Part shown: positions 40,225 to 48,527 of the stretch, one piece after another
Layout of the letters: each line of letters opens with the position of its first letter
How positions within the stretch are numbered: position 1 is the stretch's first letter
NCBI GenBank assembly: GCA_902561325.1
Contig: CACEOL010000001.1
Coordinates: 220,209-271,650 of the forward strand
Length of the DNA: 51,442 bases
Direction: 5' to 3'
DNA from: an uncultured SAR86 cluster bacterium
Lineage (GTDB): Bacteria; Pseudomonadota; Gammaproteobacteria; Magnimaribacterales; AG-339-G14
The notes under the pieces: model-generated
What the model saw: only the letters and a program-made list of their open reading frames with translations
Databases searched by the model: none
Told to the model about the DNA's origin: nothing
Program-made: the position numbers and the translations under genes

Positions 40225-40705
40225 AAAATACTTCAATTCCTTTCTTGACCCAAGAGGATTTCTTTCAGCTATAGATCTTGAGAATTTAGAAAAAAAACTT
40301 CAAATTAAATTTAAATATCAATTGGTTTCCTTAAGTGAAAAAAAACATACCTTCAGGGGATTTCACTTTCAAAAGAAACCTAAAGCCCAAAATAAAATAG
40401 TAATCGTGCATAGCGGTAAAATCCTAGATTTTGTTGTTCAAATTGACTCGCCTTTAAGTTCTCAGGTTAAAAGTTTTGAATTAACTGCCGGAGACGTCAT
40501 AGCCATCCCACATGATTATGCTCATGGATTTTTGTCTTTAACGAATAATGTAATTATTCAATATTTATTGGACAATAAATTTTCTGCCAAAAACTATAGC
40601 GGTTTTAACGCTAATTCTTTTATTAAGGAGAAGTTCCCTAACAGAAAAATAACTATATCCAAGAAAGATAAAAGCTTGAAAGACAAAATTTTAATAGAAA
40701 ATTAA
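40196..40705 (+). CDS. dTDP-4-dehydrorhamnose 3,5-epimerase-like cupin (RmlC family)
   Basis: A 169-residue RmlC-type cupin. Conserved pieces are [10 protein letters not shown], the HTFRGFHFQ block with the catalytic-type histidine, [18 protein letters not shown], and [12 protein letters not shown]. The tyrosine that follows in [12 protein letters not shown] corresponds to the acid residue of RmlC. It is somewhat shorter than RmlC (about 180) and divergent, so it may be a 3-epimerase, a 3,5-epimerase or a ketoisomerase. It ends the plus-strand trio, and its stop interlocks with the rfbA stop in TTAA at 40702-40705. Confidence 0.85.
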   Translation: MKLKKPKVFKKYFNSFLDPRGFLSAIDLENLEKKLQIKFKYQLVSLSEKKHTFRGFHFQKKPKAQNKIVIVHSGKILDFVVQIDSPLSSQVKSFELTAGDVIAIPHDYAHGFLSLTNNVIIQYLLDNKFSAKNYSGFNANSFIKEKFPNRKITISKKDKSLKDKILIEN

Positions 40706-41580
40706 TCATTCAATAAATTGAGTAAATATTGTCCGTAATAATTCTTTAATAAAGGCTGAGCTAAATCTTCTAAATCTTTTTTGCTTATCAACTTTCCTTT
40801 AAAAGCTATTTCTTCAGGACAACAAATCATTTGTCCCTGCCTTTTCTGAATAGTTTCTATAAAAGAACTTGCCTCAAGAAGGCTCTCATGTGTTCCAGTG
40901 TCAAGCCAAGCAAATCCTCTATCTAAAACTTCAACTTTTAAATTTCCTTGATCAAGATAATGCTTATTAACATCAGTAATTTCTAATTCTCCTCGTTTTG
41001 AAGGCTTTAATGATTTTGCTATATCAACTACTGTACTGTCATAAAAATAAAGCCCGGTTATGACAAAGTTGCTTTTGGGTTTTTTGGGTTTCTCTTCAAT
41101 GCTTAGTGCTTTTTTTTGACTGTCTATCTCTACTACTCCATATCTTTCCGGATCATTTACATGGTATGCAAATACCGTAGGCTCTGATTGAGAAGAAACA
41201 GACAAAAGTTTATGTTCAAGTTCAGAGCCAAAAAATAAATTATCTCCCAAAATAAGGGCACAGTTCTCACCAGAAATAAACTTTTCTGAAATTATGAAAG
41301 CTTGTGCTATTCCTTCAGGTTTTTTTTGAATTTCGTAGGAAATGTCTATGCCCCATTGGTTCCCATTTCCCAATAATTCTACAAACTTATCGTTATCTTC
41401 AGGCGTTGTAATTATTAGGATGTCTCTTATTCCTGCAAGCATTAAAGTACTTATTGGATAGTAGATCATGGGCTTATCATAGACAGGTAATAATTGCTTA
41501 GAGATGCTTTTCGTAATCGGATATAAACGAGTACCCGATCCTCCGGCTAAGATAATTCCTTTTCTATTCTCTTTGCTCAT
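40702..41580 (-). CDS. rfbA: Glucose-1-phosphate thymidylyltransferase
   Basis: A 292-residue RmlA enzyme that makes dTDP-glucose. The nucleotide-binding signature [20 protein letters not shown] and the [13 protein letters not shown] segment are near the N-terminus. [12 protein letters not shown] and the product-site VIEEKP-type sequence [13 protein letters not shown] follow, and [18 protein letters not shown] is near the end. All are standard for this enzyme and the length is exact. It is downstream of rfbB with a six-base gap, and together they supply dTDP-4-keto-6-deoxyglucose. Confidence 0.97.
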   Translation of the reverse strand: MSKENRKGIILAGGSGTRLYPITKSISKQLLPVYDKPMIYYPISTLMLAGIRDILIITTPEDNDKFVELLGNGNQWGIDISYEIQKKPEGIAQAFIISEKFISGENCALILGDNLFFGSELEHKLLSVSSQSEPTVFAYHVNDPERYGVVEIDSQKKALSIEEKPKKPKSNFVITGLYFYDSTVVDIAKSLKPSKRGELEITDVNKHYLDQGNLKVEVLDRGFAWLDTGTHESLLEASSFIETIQKRQGQMICCPEEIAFKGKLISKKDLEDLAQPLLKNYYGQYLLNLLND

Positions 41581-41586
41581 AGGTTT

Positions 41587-42585
41587 CTACTCTAGAATAT
41601 TTAGATACCACTCTACTGTTTTTTTCAATCCTGATTCAAAGTTTTCTTTTGGAGTCCAATTAAGTTCTTTTTCAATTTTTGAAATATTTAGCCCATATCT
41701 ATAATCATGTCCTAATCTATCATCAACAAAAGTGATTAATTCGTGATAAGAATCACCATCTTTTTTAGGACTTAACTCATCCATCAAATCACATACTTTT
41801 TTGACAACTTCGATATTTTTTATTTCGTTTTTTCCTCCAATGTTGTAAGTTTCTCCATTAATTCCTTTTTCGAGAACAACTGTTAGAGCATCGCAATGGT
41901 CTTCAACAAATAGCCAATCTCTTATATTTAATCCATCACCATAAATAGGTAATTGTTTATTTTCTAAACAATTATGGATTAATAATGGAATTAATTTTTC
42001 CTTGTGTTGGAAAGGACCATAGTTATTTGTGCAGTTTGTAGTGATGGTAGGCAAACCATATGTCTCATGCCAAGCTCGCACTAAATGATCTCCTGATGCT
42101 TTTGATGCTGAATAAGGACTATTTGGGAAATAGGCACTGTCTTCAGAAGATTGTGGATCAGAATCCAAGAGCGAACCGTAAACTTCATCAGTTGATATTT
42201 GAATATATTTAAAATTATCTTTTTTAGATTGTTCTAGTTTATTAAAAAAATCATAAGATGCTTTAAGCAAGATGTGGGTTCCAATTATATTCGTTGATAT
42301 AAATTCATTAGAATCAACTATAGACCTGTCAACGTGGGATTCAGCAGCAAAGTTAATTACAGTTTGAGGCTGGTATTTTTGTAAAAGGGAAGAAACTAGG
42401 GAAAAGTCTTCTATAGAGCCTTTCTCGAAAAAGTAATTTTTGTTATCTCTAATTGAATCTAAATTTTTTTGATTTGCAGCATAGGTAAGATTGTCTAAAT
42501 TTACTATAGGCAAGTCATTTTTTTGAAGCCATTTGATAATAAAGTTAGCTCCTATAAAACCACATCCACCTGTAACTAAAATCAT
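41587..42585 (-). CDS. rfbB: dTDP-glucose 4,6-dehydratase
   Basis: A 332-residue extended SDR of RmlB type. The Rossmann motif MILVTGGCGFIGANF is at the start. AAESHVDRSI is followed by the characteristic STDEVYGSL with the acid pair and by YSASKASGDHLVRAW with the YxxxK. TNCTNNYGPFQHKEKLIP and LFVEDHCDAL complete the family pattern. It turns dTDP-glucose into the 4-keto-6-deoxy intermediate that is the branch point for many deoxysugars. It starts two bases after the glycosyltransferase gene and is followed by rfbA. Confidence 0.97.
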   Translation of the reverse strand: MILVTGGCGFIGANFIIKWLQKNDLPIVNLDNLTYAANQKNLDSIRDNKNYFFEKGSIEDFSLVSSLLQKYQPQTVINFAAESHVDRSIVDSNEFISTNIIGTHILLKASYDFFNKLEQSKKDNFKYIQISTDEVYGSLLDSDPQSSEDSAYFPNSPYSASKASGDHLVRAWHETYGLPTITTNCTNNYGPFQHKEKLIPLLIHNCLENKQLPIYGDGLNIRDWLFVEDHCDALTVVLEKGINGETYNIGGKNEIKNIEVVKKVCDLMDELSPKKDGDSYHELITFVDDRLGHDYRYGLNISKIEKELNWTPKENFESGLKKTVEWYLNILE

Positions 42586-42587
42586 CT

Positions 42588-43421
42588 TTAATTCTCGTTA
42601 AGGCCGCTCAAGACTCCTTGATAGAAGGCAAAATACTTAAATCTTTTTCTTTTAGAAAATAACATTTGCAATGAAAATAATTGAATTAATGCTAGAAATA
42701 AGCACTTAAAACGATAGTTTTTAATCATATGTTTTTTCATAGCATAAACCCTTGATCTGCCCATGTGAAATCCTTTTAGTTTTGCAATCTCTGGACTCCT
42801 TAAGGAAGAATTACCTCCAACATGAATGATAGATGTATCAGGACAATAAATTAAAGGTCCAATTTCATTTTTAAGCCTTAAAGATAAGTCATCATCTTCG
42901 TGATAAAGAAAAATTCTTTCATCAAAGCCTCCAACTCTAATAAAAACCTCTTTCTTAATAAAAATAGCGGCGCCTCCCATTACTGGAATTTCGCTTATCT
43001 TACTTGGAGGAGTTTTTAACCATTTATTTTTGTCTAACAGTATTGAACGTCTTTTAAAGCTCTCTGTTTTTTTTTGATTTAATATTTTTGGAGTAAAAGC
43101 TGAGGCTTCAGGCATCTTTTCTGATAATTCTAAAAGCTTAATAACAGTATTATTTTCAAAAACAGTATCTGGATTAACAATAAAAACATAATCTTTTCTG
43201 GCTGCTTTTACCCCAATATTGCATGCTGAACCAAAACCTTTATTTTCAGAATTCAAAATTTCAGAAAAATTTCTTATCTCTTTTATTTTTTCAGGCAAAG
43301 GAGAATCATTATTTACAATAATTGTTTCGCACTCTAGGGGAATTGATGGCAGTAAATTTGAAAGTGCTTCTTCGCTTTTAAAACTTACAATTACTATTGA
43401 TACATTTGAACAATCAAGCAC
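42588..43421 (-). CDS. Family 2 glycosyltransferase, rhamnosyltransferase-like
   Basis: A 277-residue GT-A fold transferase. VSIVIVSFKSEEAL starts the domain. ENKGFGSACNIGVKAA and VFIVNPDTVFEN (DxD-type Asp-Thr metal site) follow, then MGGAAIFIKKEVF and FLYHEDDDLSLRL with the catalytic base region. This is the pattern of WbbL-like rhamnosyltransferases that use dTDP-sugars. The C-terminus is basic with a hydrophobic stretch (KCLFLALIQLFSLQML), probably membrane-associated. Placed directly before rfbB and rfbA, it likely uses the sugar they and the plus-strand trio make. Confidence 0.9.
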   Translation of the reverse strand: MLDCSNVSIVIVSFKSEEALSNLLPSIPLECETIIVNNDSPLPEKIKEIRNFSEILNSENKGFGSACNIGVKAARKDYVFIVNPDTVFENNTVIKLLELSEKMPEASAFTPKILNQKKTESFKRRSILLDKNKWLKTPPSKISEIPVMGGAAIFIKKEVFIRVGGFDERIFLYHEDDDLSLRLKNEIGPLIYCPDTSIIHVGGNSSLRSPEIAKLKGFHMGRSRVYAMKKHMIKNYRFKCLFLALIQLFSLQMLFSKRKRFKYFAFYQGVLSGLNEN

Positions 43422-43429
43422 AAGTAAGC

Positions 43430-44113
43430 TTAAAATAAATATGGAATGAGTCTAGCTTTAACTTTTTTACAATAATCTTCATATCCTTCTAAATCATTTA
43501 GAAGAGTTTTTTCTTCGATGCTAATTCTTAATTTTAGTGCTACAGCTAAAAATATCAGACTTAATGTTAAAGATAGGAAAGTTCCTAACCAAATATTTAC
43601 TCCGATTATTAAAAAAATAAATCCTGTATACATAGGATGTCGAACTAAAGAATAAATGCCAGTATCTATTACCCTTTGGCCTCTGTCTTCTTGAATACTA
43701 ACTGTAGTTTCCGCAAATTCATTTGCAATCATGGAGGCCATAGCCAAAAGGATGCCAAAAACATAAACAGCAAGCCCAATATTTTTTAGGATGCCATCAA
43801 ATGATGAAGACAAATTTAAGTGAAAAATATCTATTGGCGCCAAACAAAAACCCAAGGTTAATGCAGAAAACATAAAAGCGGTTGCCAGCTTATCTTCTTG
43901 AGGCTGAGCCTCCGAATCATAATTCATTCTAGCTTCTATGCTTGCCGGCTTGTATATAACGAGGTAAATAGAAGCGATGAAAGCTATAGAGAAATGAACG
44001 CATAGAAGCAAAAATGCGTCATTCCAATTCAAAGTAAATGCTGGCAAATATAAAAAAATACCTATTAATAAAGTTTGAAAAAGAATTCCGAAGAAAGTTT
44101 TTAGCAACAACAT
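43430..44113 (-). CDS. Isoprenylcysteine carboxyl methyltransferase/PEMT-like membrane methyltransferase
   Basis: A 227-residue integral membrane protein with about five to six hydrophobic segments and the C-terminal methyltransferase signature (SLVRHPMYTGFIFL, then a Glu-rich end EEKTLLNDLEGYEDYCKKV). This RHPxYxG plus late-Glu pattern is shared by ICMT, PEMT and NnrU-like proteins, so lipid or small-molecule methylation is possible. I moved the start from 44140 to 44113 because the latter has GGAG at the right distance and gives a hydrophobic N-terminus (MLLLKTFFGILFQTLLIG). Thirty bases separate it from the hydrolase gene. The acceptor is unknown. Confidence 0.82.
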   Translation of the reverse strand: MLLLKTFFGILFQTLLIGIFLYLPAFTLNWNDAFLLLCVHFSIAFIASIYLVIYKPASIEARMNYDSEAQPQEDKLATAFMFSALTLGFCLAPIDIFHLNLSSSFDGILKNIGLAVYVFGILLAMASMIANEFAETTVSIQEDRGQRVIDTGIYSLVRHPMYTGFIFLIIGVNIWLGTFLSLTLSLIFLAVALKLRISIEEKTLLNDLEGYEDYCKKVKARLIPYLF

Positions 44114-44119
44114 ATTTAA

Positions 44120-44123
44120 CTCC
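44120..44123 (-). promoter_or_regulatory. Ribosome site deciding the start of the membrane methyltransferase
   Basis: GGAG on the minus strand lies six bases before the ATG at 44113-44111. The longer in-frame start at 44140 has no such site. Confidence 0.65.
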
Positions 44124-44143
44124 AAAAAATATGTTAACAAAAG

Positions 44144-44980
44144 TTAGTTATTTTTTACTAAAAAATTTTCAACCGCCTCAGAAAAAATGTCATTTTTGTC
44201 ACCTGCAACCATATGGGCAGCATTATTGATTTCCTCAAATTCTGCATGAGAAACAATATTCAAAAAATAATTTTTATCTTCTTCTGTCAAAACATCACTT
44301 AGGCCGCCCCTAATGAGCAAAGTCGGTTTATCTAAAGATTTGGCAGCATCTTCTAGATGGCCAAAATATTCTTTTATATCTTGATCTTGCCTTCCTTTTA
44401 GGAATTTTGGATCCCAGTGCCAATAAAATTTATCGTCCTTTTTTCTTAAGTTTTTATTGAGCCCAGACAAGTCTTTTGGTTTTTCTCTATGAGGTAAAAA
44501 ATCAGATATGTAATTTGCAGCCTCTTCCAGTGAAGAGAATCCATCTGCTGCTGAGCGCATAAATTCTACAATTTTGTCCGATCCTTCTTGATTCGGATAA
44601 ATGCCTATATCAACCATGATTAAGGTTTTACATAAATTAGAATAGTTTGGATCTCCAGCTAATGATAGAGAAGTCATTCCTCCTAAAGAAGCCCCAACCA
44701 AATTAGCAGGTTGATCAAAGTTTTTTATGATTGATACTAAATCTTCTTTATGATGATGAATTCTATAATTTCCTTCATCTGACCAAAAACTATCACCGTG
44801 CCCTCTTAAATCGTAAGTGATAACGAAAAATCCTTTTTGAGAGATACTTTCAGCAGCTTTGTCCCAAGCAAATCTTGTTTGCCCTCCGCCATGCAAAAAA
44901 ACTACTAACGGATTCGACTTTAGGCCAAATACAGAAGCGGCAATATCTTTTCCTTCAAGATTTTTAAAAGTTTTAAACAT
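44144..44980 (-). CDS. Alpha/beta-hydrolase
   Basis: A 278-residue hydrolase of the epoxide-hydrolase/esterase-like branch. The oxyanion motif is VVFLHGGGQTRFAWD (near residue 30). It is followed by YDLRGHGDSFW, the nucleophile elbow NLVGASLGGMT (Ser98) and the late histidine in NNAAHMVAG. Because the nucleophile is Ser, it is an esterase, lipase, thioesterase or C-C hydrolase, not an Asp-type epoxide hydrolase. It could cleave esters produced by the Baeyer-Villiger monooxygenase in the same run, but that is inference. It lies 7 bases after the nitroreductase gene. Confidence 0.87.
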   Translation of the reverse strand: MFKTFKNLEGKDIAASVFGLKSNPLVVFLHGGGQTRFAWDKAAESISQKGFFVITYDLRGHGDSFWSDEGNYRIHHHKEDLVSIIKNFDQPANLVGASLGGMTSLSLAGDPNYSNLCKTLIMVDIGIYPNQEGSDKIVEFMRSAADGFSSLEEAANYISDFLPHREKPKDLSGLNKNLRKKDDKFYWHWDPKFLKGRQDQDIKEYFGHLEDAAKSLDKPTLLIRGGLSDVLTEEDKNYFLNIVSHAEFEEINNAAHMVAGDKNDIFSEAVENFLVKNN

Positions 44981-44987
44981 CTAAGTT

Positions 44988-45548
44988 TTATATCCACTCG
45001 GTAACAAATTCAGAAGTATCCATTTCAGGAATTTTTTTTTGTTTTCCTATAGCCGTGCCAACATAAAGATAGCCAATCACTTTTTGGTTATGATCCAGTT
45101 CAAGATATTTTGAAATTTTTTCATTTAATGCAAATACTCCGGTTCTCCACATACCTGCATAGTTAAGAGCATTTAAAGCAAGTAATATATTTTCCGCAGC
45201 TGCAGCAGTTGAAAGCATTTGTTCTATTTCAGGAACCTTGGGATGAATTTTTATTTCAGAGACTAAGATAATAATCATTGGTGCACGAAAAGGTGCATCC
45301 TTGTATTTTTGTAAAGTCTCATCTGTAACGCCTTCAATGTTATCTTTTGCGAAATCTACAAAGACAGATGATAACTTCTCTAAACCTTTTCCAGTTATTT
45401 GAATAAACCTTGAAGGTCTTTGCCAAGCATGATCAGGAGCTCTTAATGCTGCCTGATAAATTATTTCCATTTCCTCTTCAGAAGGATAAGGCTTGGAAAG
45501 TTCTCTTGGAGAATTTCTGGTAAGAATGTTTTTTAGGGCTTCGTTCAT
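44988..45548 (-). CDS. Nitroreductase family protein (YdjA-like)
   Basis: A 186-residue FMN flavoprotein. The N-terminal FMN site is ILTRNSPRELSKPYPSEE and AALRAPDHAWQRPSRFIQI. A mid-region is RAPMIIILVSEIKIHPKVP, and a C-terminal FMN-binding region is NYAGMWRTGVFALN with YVGTAIGKQKK. This pattern is that of the YdjA minimal nitroreductases. The natural substrate is unknown. It sits between the hydrolase (7 bases) and a membrane protein of unknown function (6 bases), so it is part of the long minus operon. Confidence 0.92.
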   Translation of the reverse strand: MNEALKNILTRNSPRELSKPYPSEEEMEIIYQAALRAPDHAWQRPSRFIQITGKGLEKLSSVFVDFAKDNIEGVTDETLQKYKDAPFRAPMIIILVSEIKIHPKVPEIEQMLSTAAAAENILLALNALNYAGMWRTGVFALNEKISKYLELDHNQKVIGYLYVGTAIGKQKKIPEMDTSEFVTEWI

Positions 45549-45554
45549 TTAGCG

Positions 45555-46154
45555 TTACTTTTCCTTATAGCCGGTCATTTTGTCCCATGCTTGAATTCTA
45601 TATTCTGGAATTCCAGCCTCAATTACATCATCACGAAATCTTTTATATGTGTATGGATTCATCAGTTTTCTAGTATTAAAAATAAATACTGCCATCCCCC
45701 AAATGTTAAATAAAATACAAACAGCGAAAATTTCTATTCTTATGAGATTAGAAAATAGTAAAAACATAATCACTGAAAGATAAGTCTCCGGTTTAGTTAA
45801 CAACATTGCTATTGCCATTTTCCCAGGGGGTAAAATCATCCATAACAACATCATGACTAATGCTAGACCAATAAATAGTAATTCAATTTCAAATCTAGTT
45901 ACTGCGCCTTCCAAGATGCCATTTAAAGCAATAAAACCCAGAAAAAAACATACTATGGCATGGAACTTATGCTGCATTTTGTCTTCCATGAATAAGTATG
46001 CATTCAATTTTCCATTCAGATTTGTCCATGAAGGAAGTTTTCGAAAAAAATCATCAAAAATTTCAAATATGCCTAAACCCAAATAAACTATCGCTTCTAC
46101 CCAAAGGACTATCTTAAGGGCAAGTGTTAATTCAAAAAGTTCTGTGGAATTCAT
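45555..46154 (-). CDS. Membrane protein of unknown function
   Basis: A 199-residue protein with about five hydrophobic segments (near 10-32, 60-82, 86-110, 118-137 and 140-158). It has a charged loop (FDDFFRKLPSWTNLNGKLNAY) and a hydrophilic C-terminal tail rich in Tyr and Arg (NPYTYKRFRDDVIEAG). I do not recognise a named family. Close spacing to the MAPEG gene upstream (9 bases) and the nitroreductase gene downstream suggests a role in the same lipid or xenobiotic pathway, but nothing in the sequence shows it. Confidence 0.75.
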   Translation of the reverse strand: MNSTELFELTLALKIVLWVEAIVYLGLGIFEIFDDFFRKLPSWTNLNGKLNAYLFMEDKMQHKFHAIVCFFLGFIALNGILEGAVTRFEIELLFIGLALVMMLLWMILPPGKMAIAMLLTKPETYLSVIMFLLFSNLIRIEIFAVCILFNIWGMAVFIFNTRKLMNPYTYKRFRDDVIEAGIPEYRIQAWDKMTGYKEK

Positions 46155-46163
46155 AAAAGGAGG

Positions 46164-46577
46164 CTAAATATTTAAACCAAAATTATTGGAAATTAACCAA
46201 TTACCAGAAATAAACATAGCCCAAATTGCCTGAGCTAAAATCACTAGCCAAGAAAGTAAAATTCCCATTTGTCTAAAAATAATATTTCCTCCTCCAATCA
46301 AGGTATAGGCATGCGAAATTCTAGCCAAGATAAATACATCTCCAAATATTACAACTGCTAAATCAGGTATCTGGCCAATAATTTCTAGTGCAAATGATAA
46401 GGCTAGAAAGAGAAGAGCATACTCAATAAAGTTTCCATGCGCTCTTTGAGTAGAAAGTAATTCTTCGCTATCTCCAGAGCCTAAACTAATTTGAGTTTTG
46501 AATCTCTGCCTGACAGTGAGAAAAGATAACACAATTCCAAAGAAGCCTAGCGCTCCTGCATAAAATAAACTTATCAT
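46164..46577 (-). CDS. MAPEG-family membrane protein
   Basis: A 137-residue protein with four hydrophobic helices. The MAPEG signature is RAHGNFIEYALLFLALSFAL near residues 45-64, with the conserved Arg, Asn and Glu residues, and ARISHAYTLIGG follows. Eukaryotic members are membrane glutathione transferases or leukotriene synthases. In bacteria the activity is often unproven, but detoxification of electrophilic lipids is the usual guess. It follows the Baeyer-Villiger monooxygenase gene by 6 bases. Confidence 0.9.
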   Translation of the reverse strand: MISLFYAGALGFFGIVLSFLTVRQRFKTQISLGSGDSEELLSTQRAHGNFIEYALLFLALSFALEIIGQIPDLAVVIFGDVFILARISHAYTLIGGGNIIFRQMGILLSWLVILAQAIWAMFISGNWLISNNFGLNI

Positions 46578-46583
46578 TTAAAT

Positions 46584-48491
46584 TTAATTATAGTTGTTGC
46601 TGCTAAGCTCAAGACCTTTGAGATCTCCTTTTTCTCGCCACTTTTTCATTAGCTTGAAAAAATTCAGAGCTCCTCCGCCGTAAGGATTATTTTGTGGAGC
46701 CTGCATAGGCTTACCTTCATTATTGTAATAACCAGGGGTGCAACTTTCTTGAAAACTCAACATGTCTCTTGAGTTATCTATGATAGTTTTTACCCAATTT
46801 TCCTCACCTTCTTTTGAAGCCTCAACTAGAGACATATTCTTTTCTCTCATGGATTTTAAAATATATGCAAGGTGGATACTCTGTTCATCAAGAGAGTGAG
46901 TATAGTTTGCTGTGAAGCCAGCTTGCTGTGGTCCAAAGAAAAAACTATTTGGGAATCCGCGACTATGCATACCGTGCATAGTAGAAAGACCATCTTTCCA
47001 TTTATCCATTATTGAAAGACCTTTTCTGCCATAAATTTCATAACCACTTCTTCTGGTGTAGTCGGTTCCCACCTCAAAGCCTGTAGCAAATATGATGCAA
47101 TCAACTTCATATTCTTTGCCGTCAAAGAAAATGCCTTTTTCGGTGATTTTTTCTAGGCCCTTACCTTCAGTATCAACCAAAGTCACATTTGTACGATTGT
47201 AAGTATCTAAGTATTCATCGTGGAAACATGGGCGTTTACAAAATTGTCGGTAATAGGGCTTTAAAGATTCTGCTACGTTTGGATCTTTTACAATCTCTTC
47301 AGCTCTAGCTCTGATTTGCTCCATTTTTGCAAAATCTACCATTTCAACTTTATTCGAGATATTTTCTTTCCCAACAAAGTTCATGAATTTATCAGCCATA
47401 TATGGCTTAAGGCCTTTTTTATAAAAATCTTTATTGAATGGCGCAAGTAATGCCCACGAAGCCATTCTGAGTTTAGATGGTCCTGATGCCCTAAATGCTG
47501 ACAATATGGTTCTAAAAATTTCAGTCCAACCGTCGTTTACTAAATCTTCTCCGCTGAATTCTCCTGCTAAAAATCCTTCAAAGTTAGCTCTTCTTTTTTC
47601 ATGCCATCCTGGCTTCATAGAAGTAAACCAGTCTTCGTCGGTTTCTTTATTTGCCCTCACATCTATTGATGAAGGAGTTCTTTGAAAAACATAAAGCTCT
47701 TTTGCAGATGCTCCCAAATGCGGAATACACTGCACTGCAGTTGCTCCTGTACCAATGATGGCTACTTTTTTGTCGGAAAGATTTTTCAAGTCTCCGTGAG
47801 AAGATCCTCCGGTGTATTCATAGTCCCAACGACTTGTATGAAAAGTATGTCCTTTGTAGTCGTTAATTCCATCTATTGCAGGCAGCTTTGGTCTGTTCAA
47901 AGGCCCATTTGAATGAACCACAAAATTTGCAGTTATTTCATCGCCTTTGTTAGTTCTTATTGTCCACAATCCAGAATCATCAGACCATTTTGTTTCGGTG
48001 ACTTCTGTTTGCAAAATAGAGTTTTCATAAAGATTAAACTTTTCTGCGATAACTCCACAGTACTCTAGAGTCTCAGGAGCATTCGTATATTTTCTTTTTG
48101 GGACAAATCCAGTTTCTTCAAGTAAGGGAAAGTAAATATAAGATTCGATATCACAGGAAGCTCCAGGATATCTGTTCCAATACCAAGTCCCACCAAAATC
48201 TCCCCCTTTTTCAATTATTTTAAAATCATCAAAACCTGCTTCTCTGATTCTTGCAGCAGCCAGCATTCCGCCAAAACCACCGCCGATAATTGCAATTTCA
48301 GTATGAAGTTTCAAAGATTCCCTTTCTTTTTTTTCTTCAACATATGGATCTTCTACAAAATAGGAGAACTCTCCTTTTACTTCTTTATATTGGTCGTTAC
48401 CATCAGAACGAACACGTTTATCTCTTTCCTCTTTGTACTTTTGACGAAGTTTTTCCGGATTAAAATCAAATTTTTCTAGATTTGCTGCCAT
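46584..48491 (-). CDS. Type I Baeyer-Villiger monooxygenase (flavin-containing)
   Basis: A 635-residue flavoprotein. The FAD Rossmann motif AIIGGGFGGMLAAAR is at about residues 67-81, after a 60-residue N-terminal extension. GGTWYWNRYPGASCDIES is typical of cyclohexanone and steroid-type monooxygenases. The Baeyer-Villiger fingerprint (F/Y)xGxxxHxxxW is YKGHTFHTSRW at residues 212-222. The NADPH motif KVAIIGTGATAVQCIP and the late FATGFEVGTDYTRRSGYEI follow. It should insert oxygen next to a ketone to give an ester or lactone, using NADPH and FAD. The substrate is unknown. It lies 36 bases after the fatty-acid-hydroxylase-like gene. Confidence 0.93.
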   Translation of the reverse strand: MAANLEKFDFNPEKLRQKYKEERDKRVRSDGNDQYKEVKGEFSYFVEDPYVEEKKERESLKLHTEIAIIGGGFGGMLAAARIREAGFDDFKIIEKGGDFGGTWYWNRYPGASCDIESYIYFPLLEETGFVPKRKYTNAPETLEYCGVIAEKFNLYENSILQTEVTETKWSDDSGLWTIRTNKGDEITANFVVHSNGPLNRPKLPAIDGINDYKGHTFHTSRWDYEYTGGSSHGDLKNLSDKKVAIIGTGATAVQCIPHLGASAKELYVFQRTPSSIDVRANKETDEDWFTSMKPGWHEKRRANFEGFLAGEFSGEDLVNDGWTEIFRTILSAFRASGPSKLRMASWALLAPFNKDFYKKGLKPYMADKFMNFVGKENISNKVEMVDFAKMEQIRARAEEIVKDPNVAESLKPYYRQFCKRPCFHDEYLDTYNRTNVTLVDTEGKGLEKITEKGIFFDGKEYEVDCIIFATGFEVGTDYTRRSGYEIYGRKGLSIMDKWKDGLSTMHGMHSRGFPNSFFFGPQQAGFTANYTHSLDEQSIHLAYILKSMREKNMSLVEASKEGEENWVKTIIDNSRDMLSFQESCTPGYYNNEGKPMQAPQNNPYGGGALNFFKLMKKWREKGDLKGLELSSNNYN

Positions 48492-48527
48492 ATTTAATTA
48501 CCTTAATAAATTTAAAAAAAATATAAC

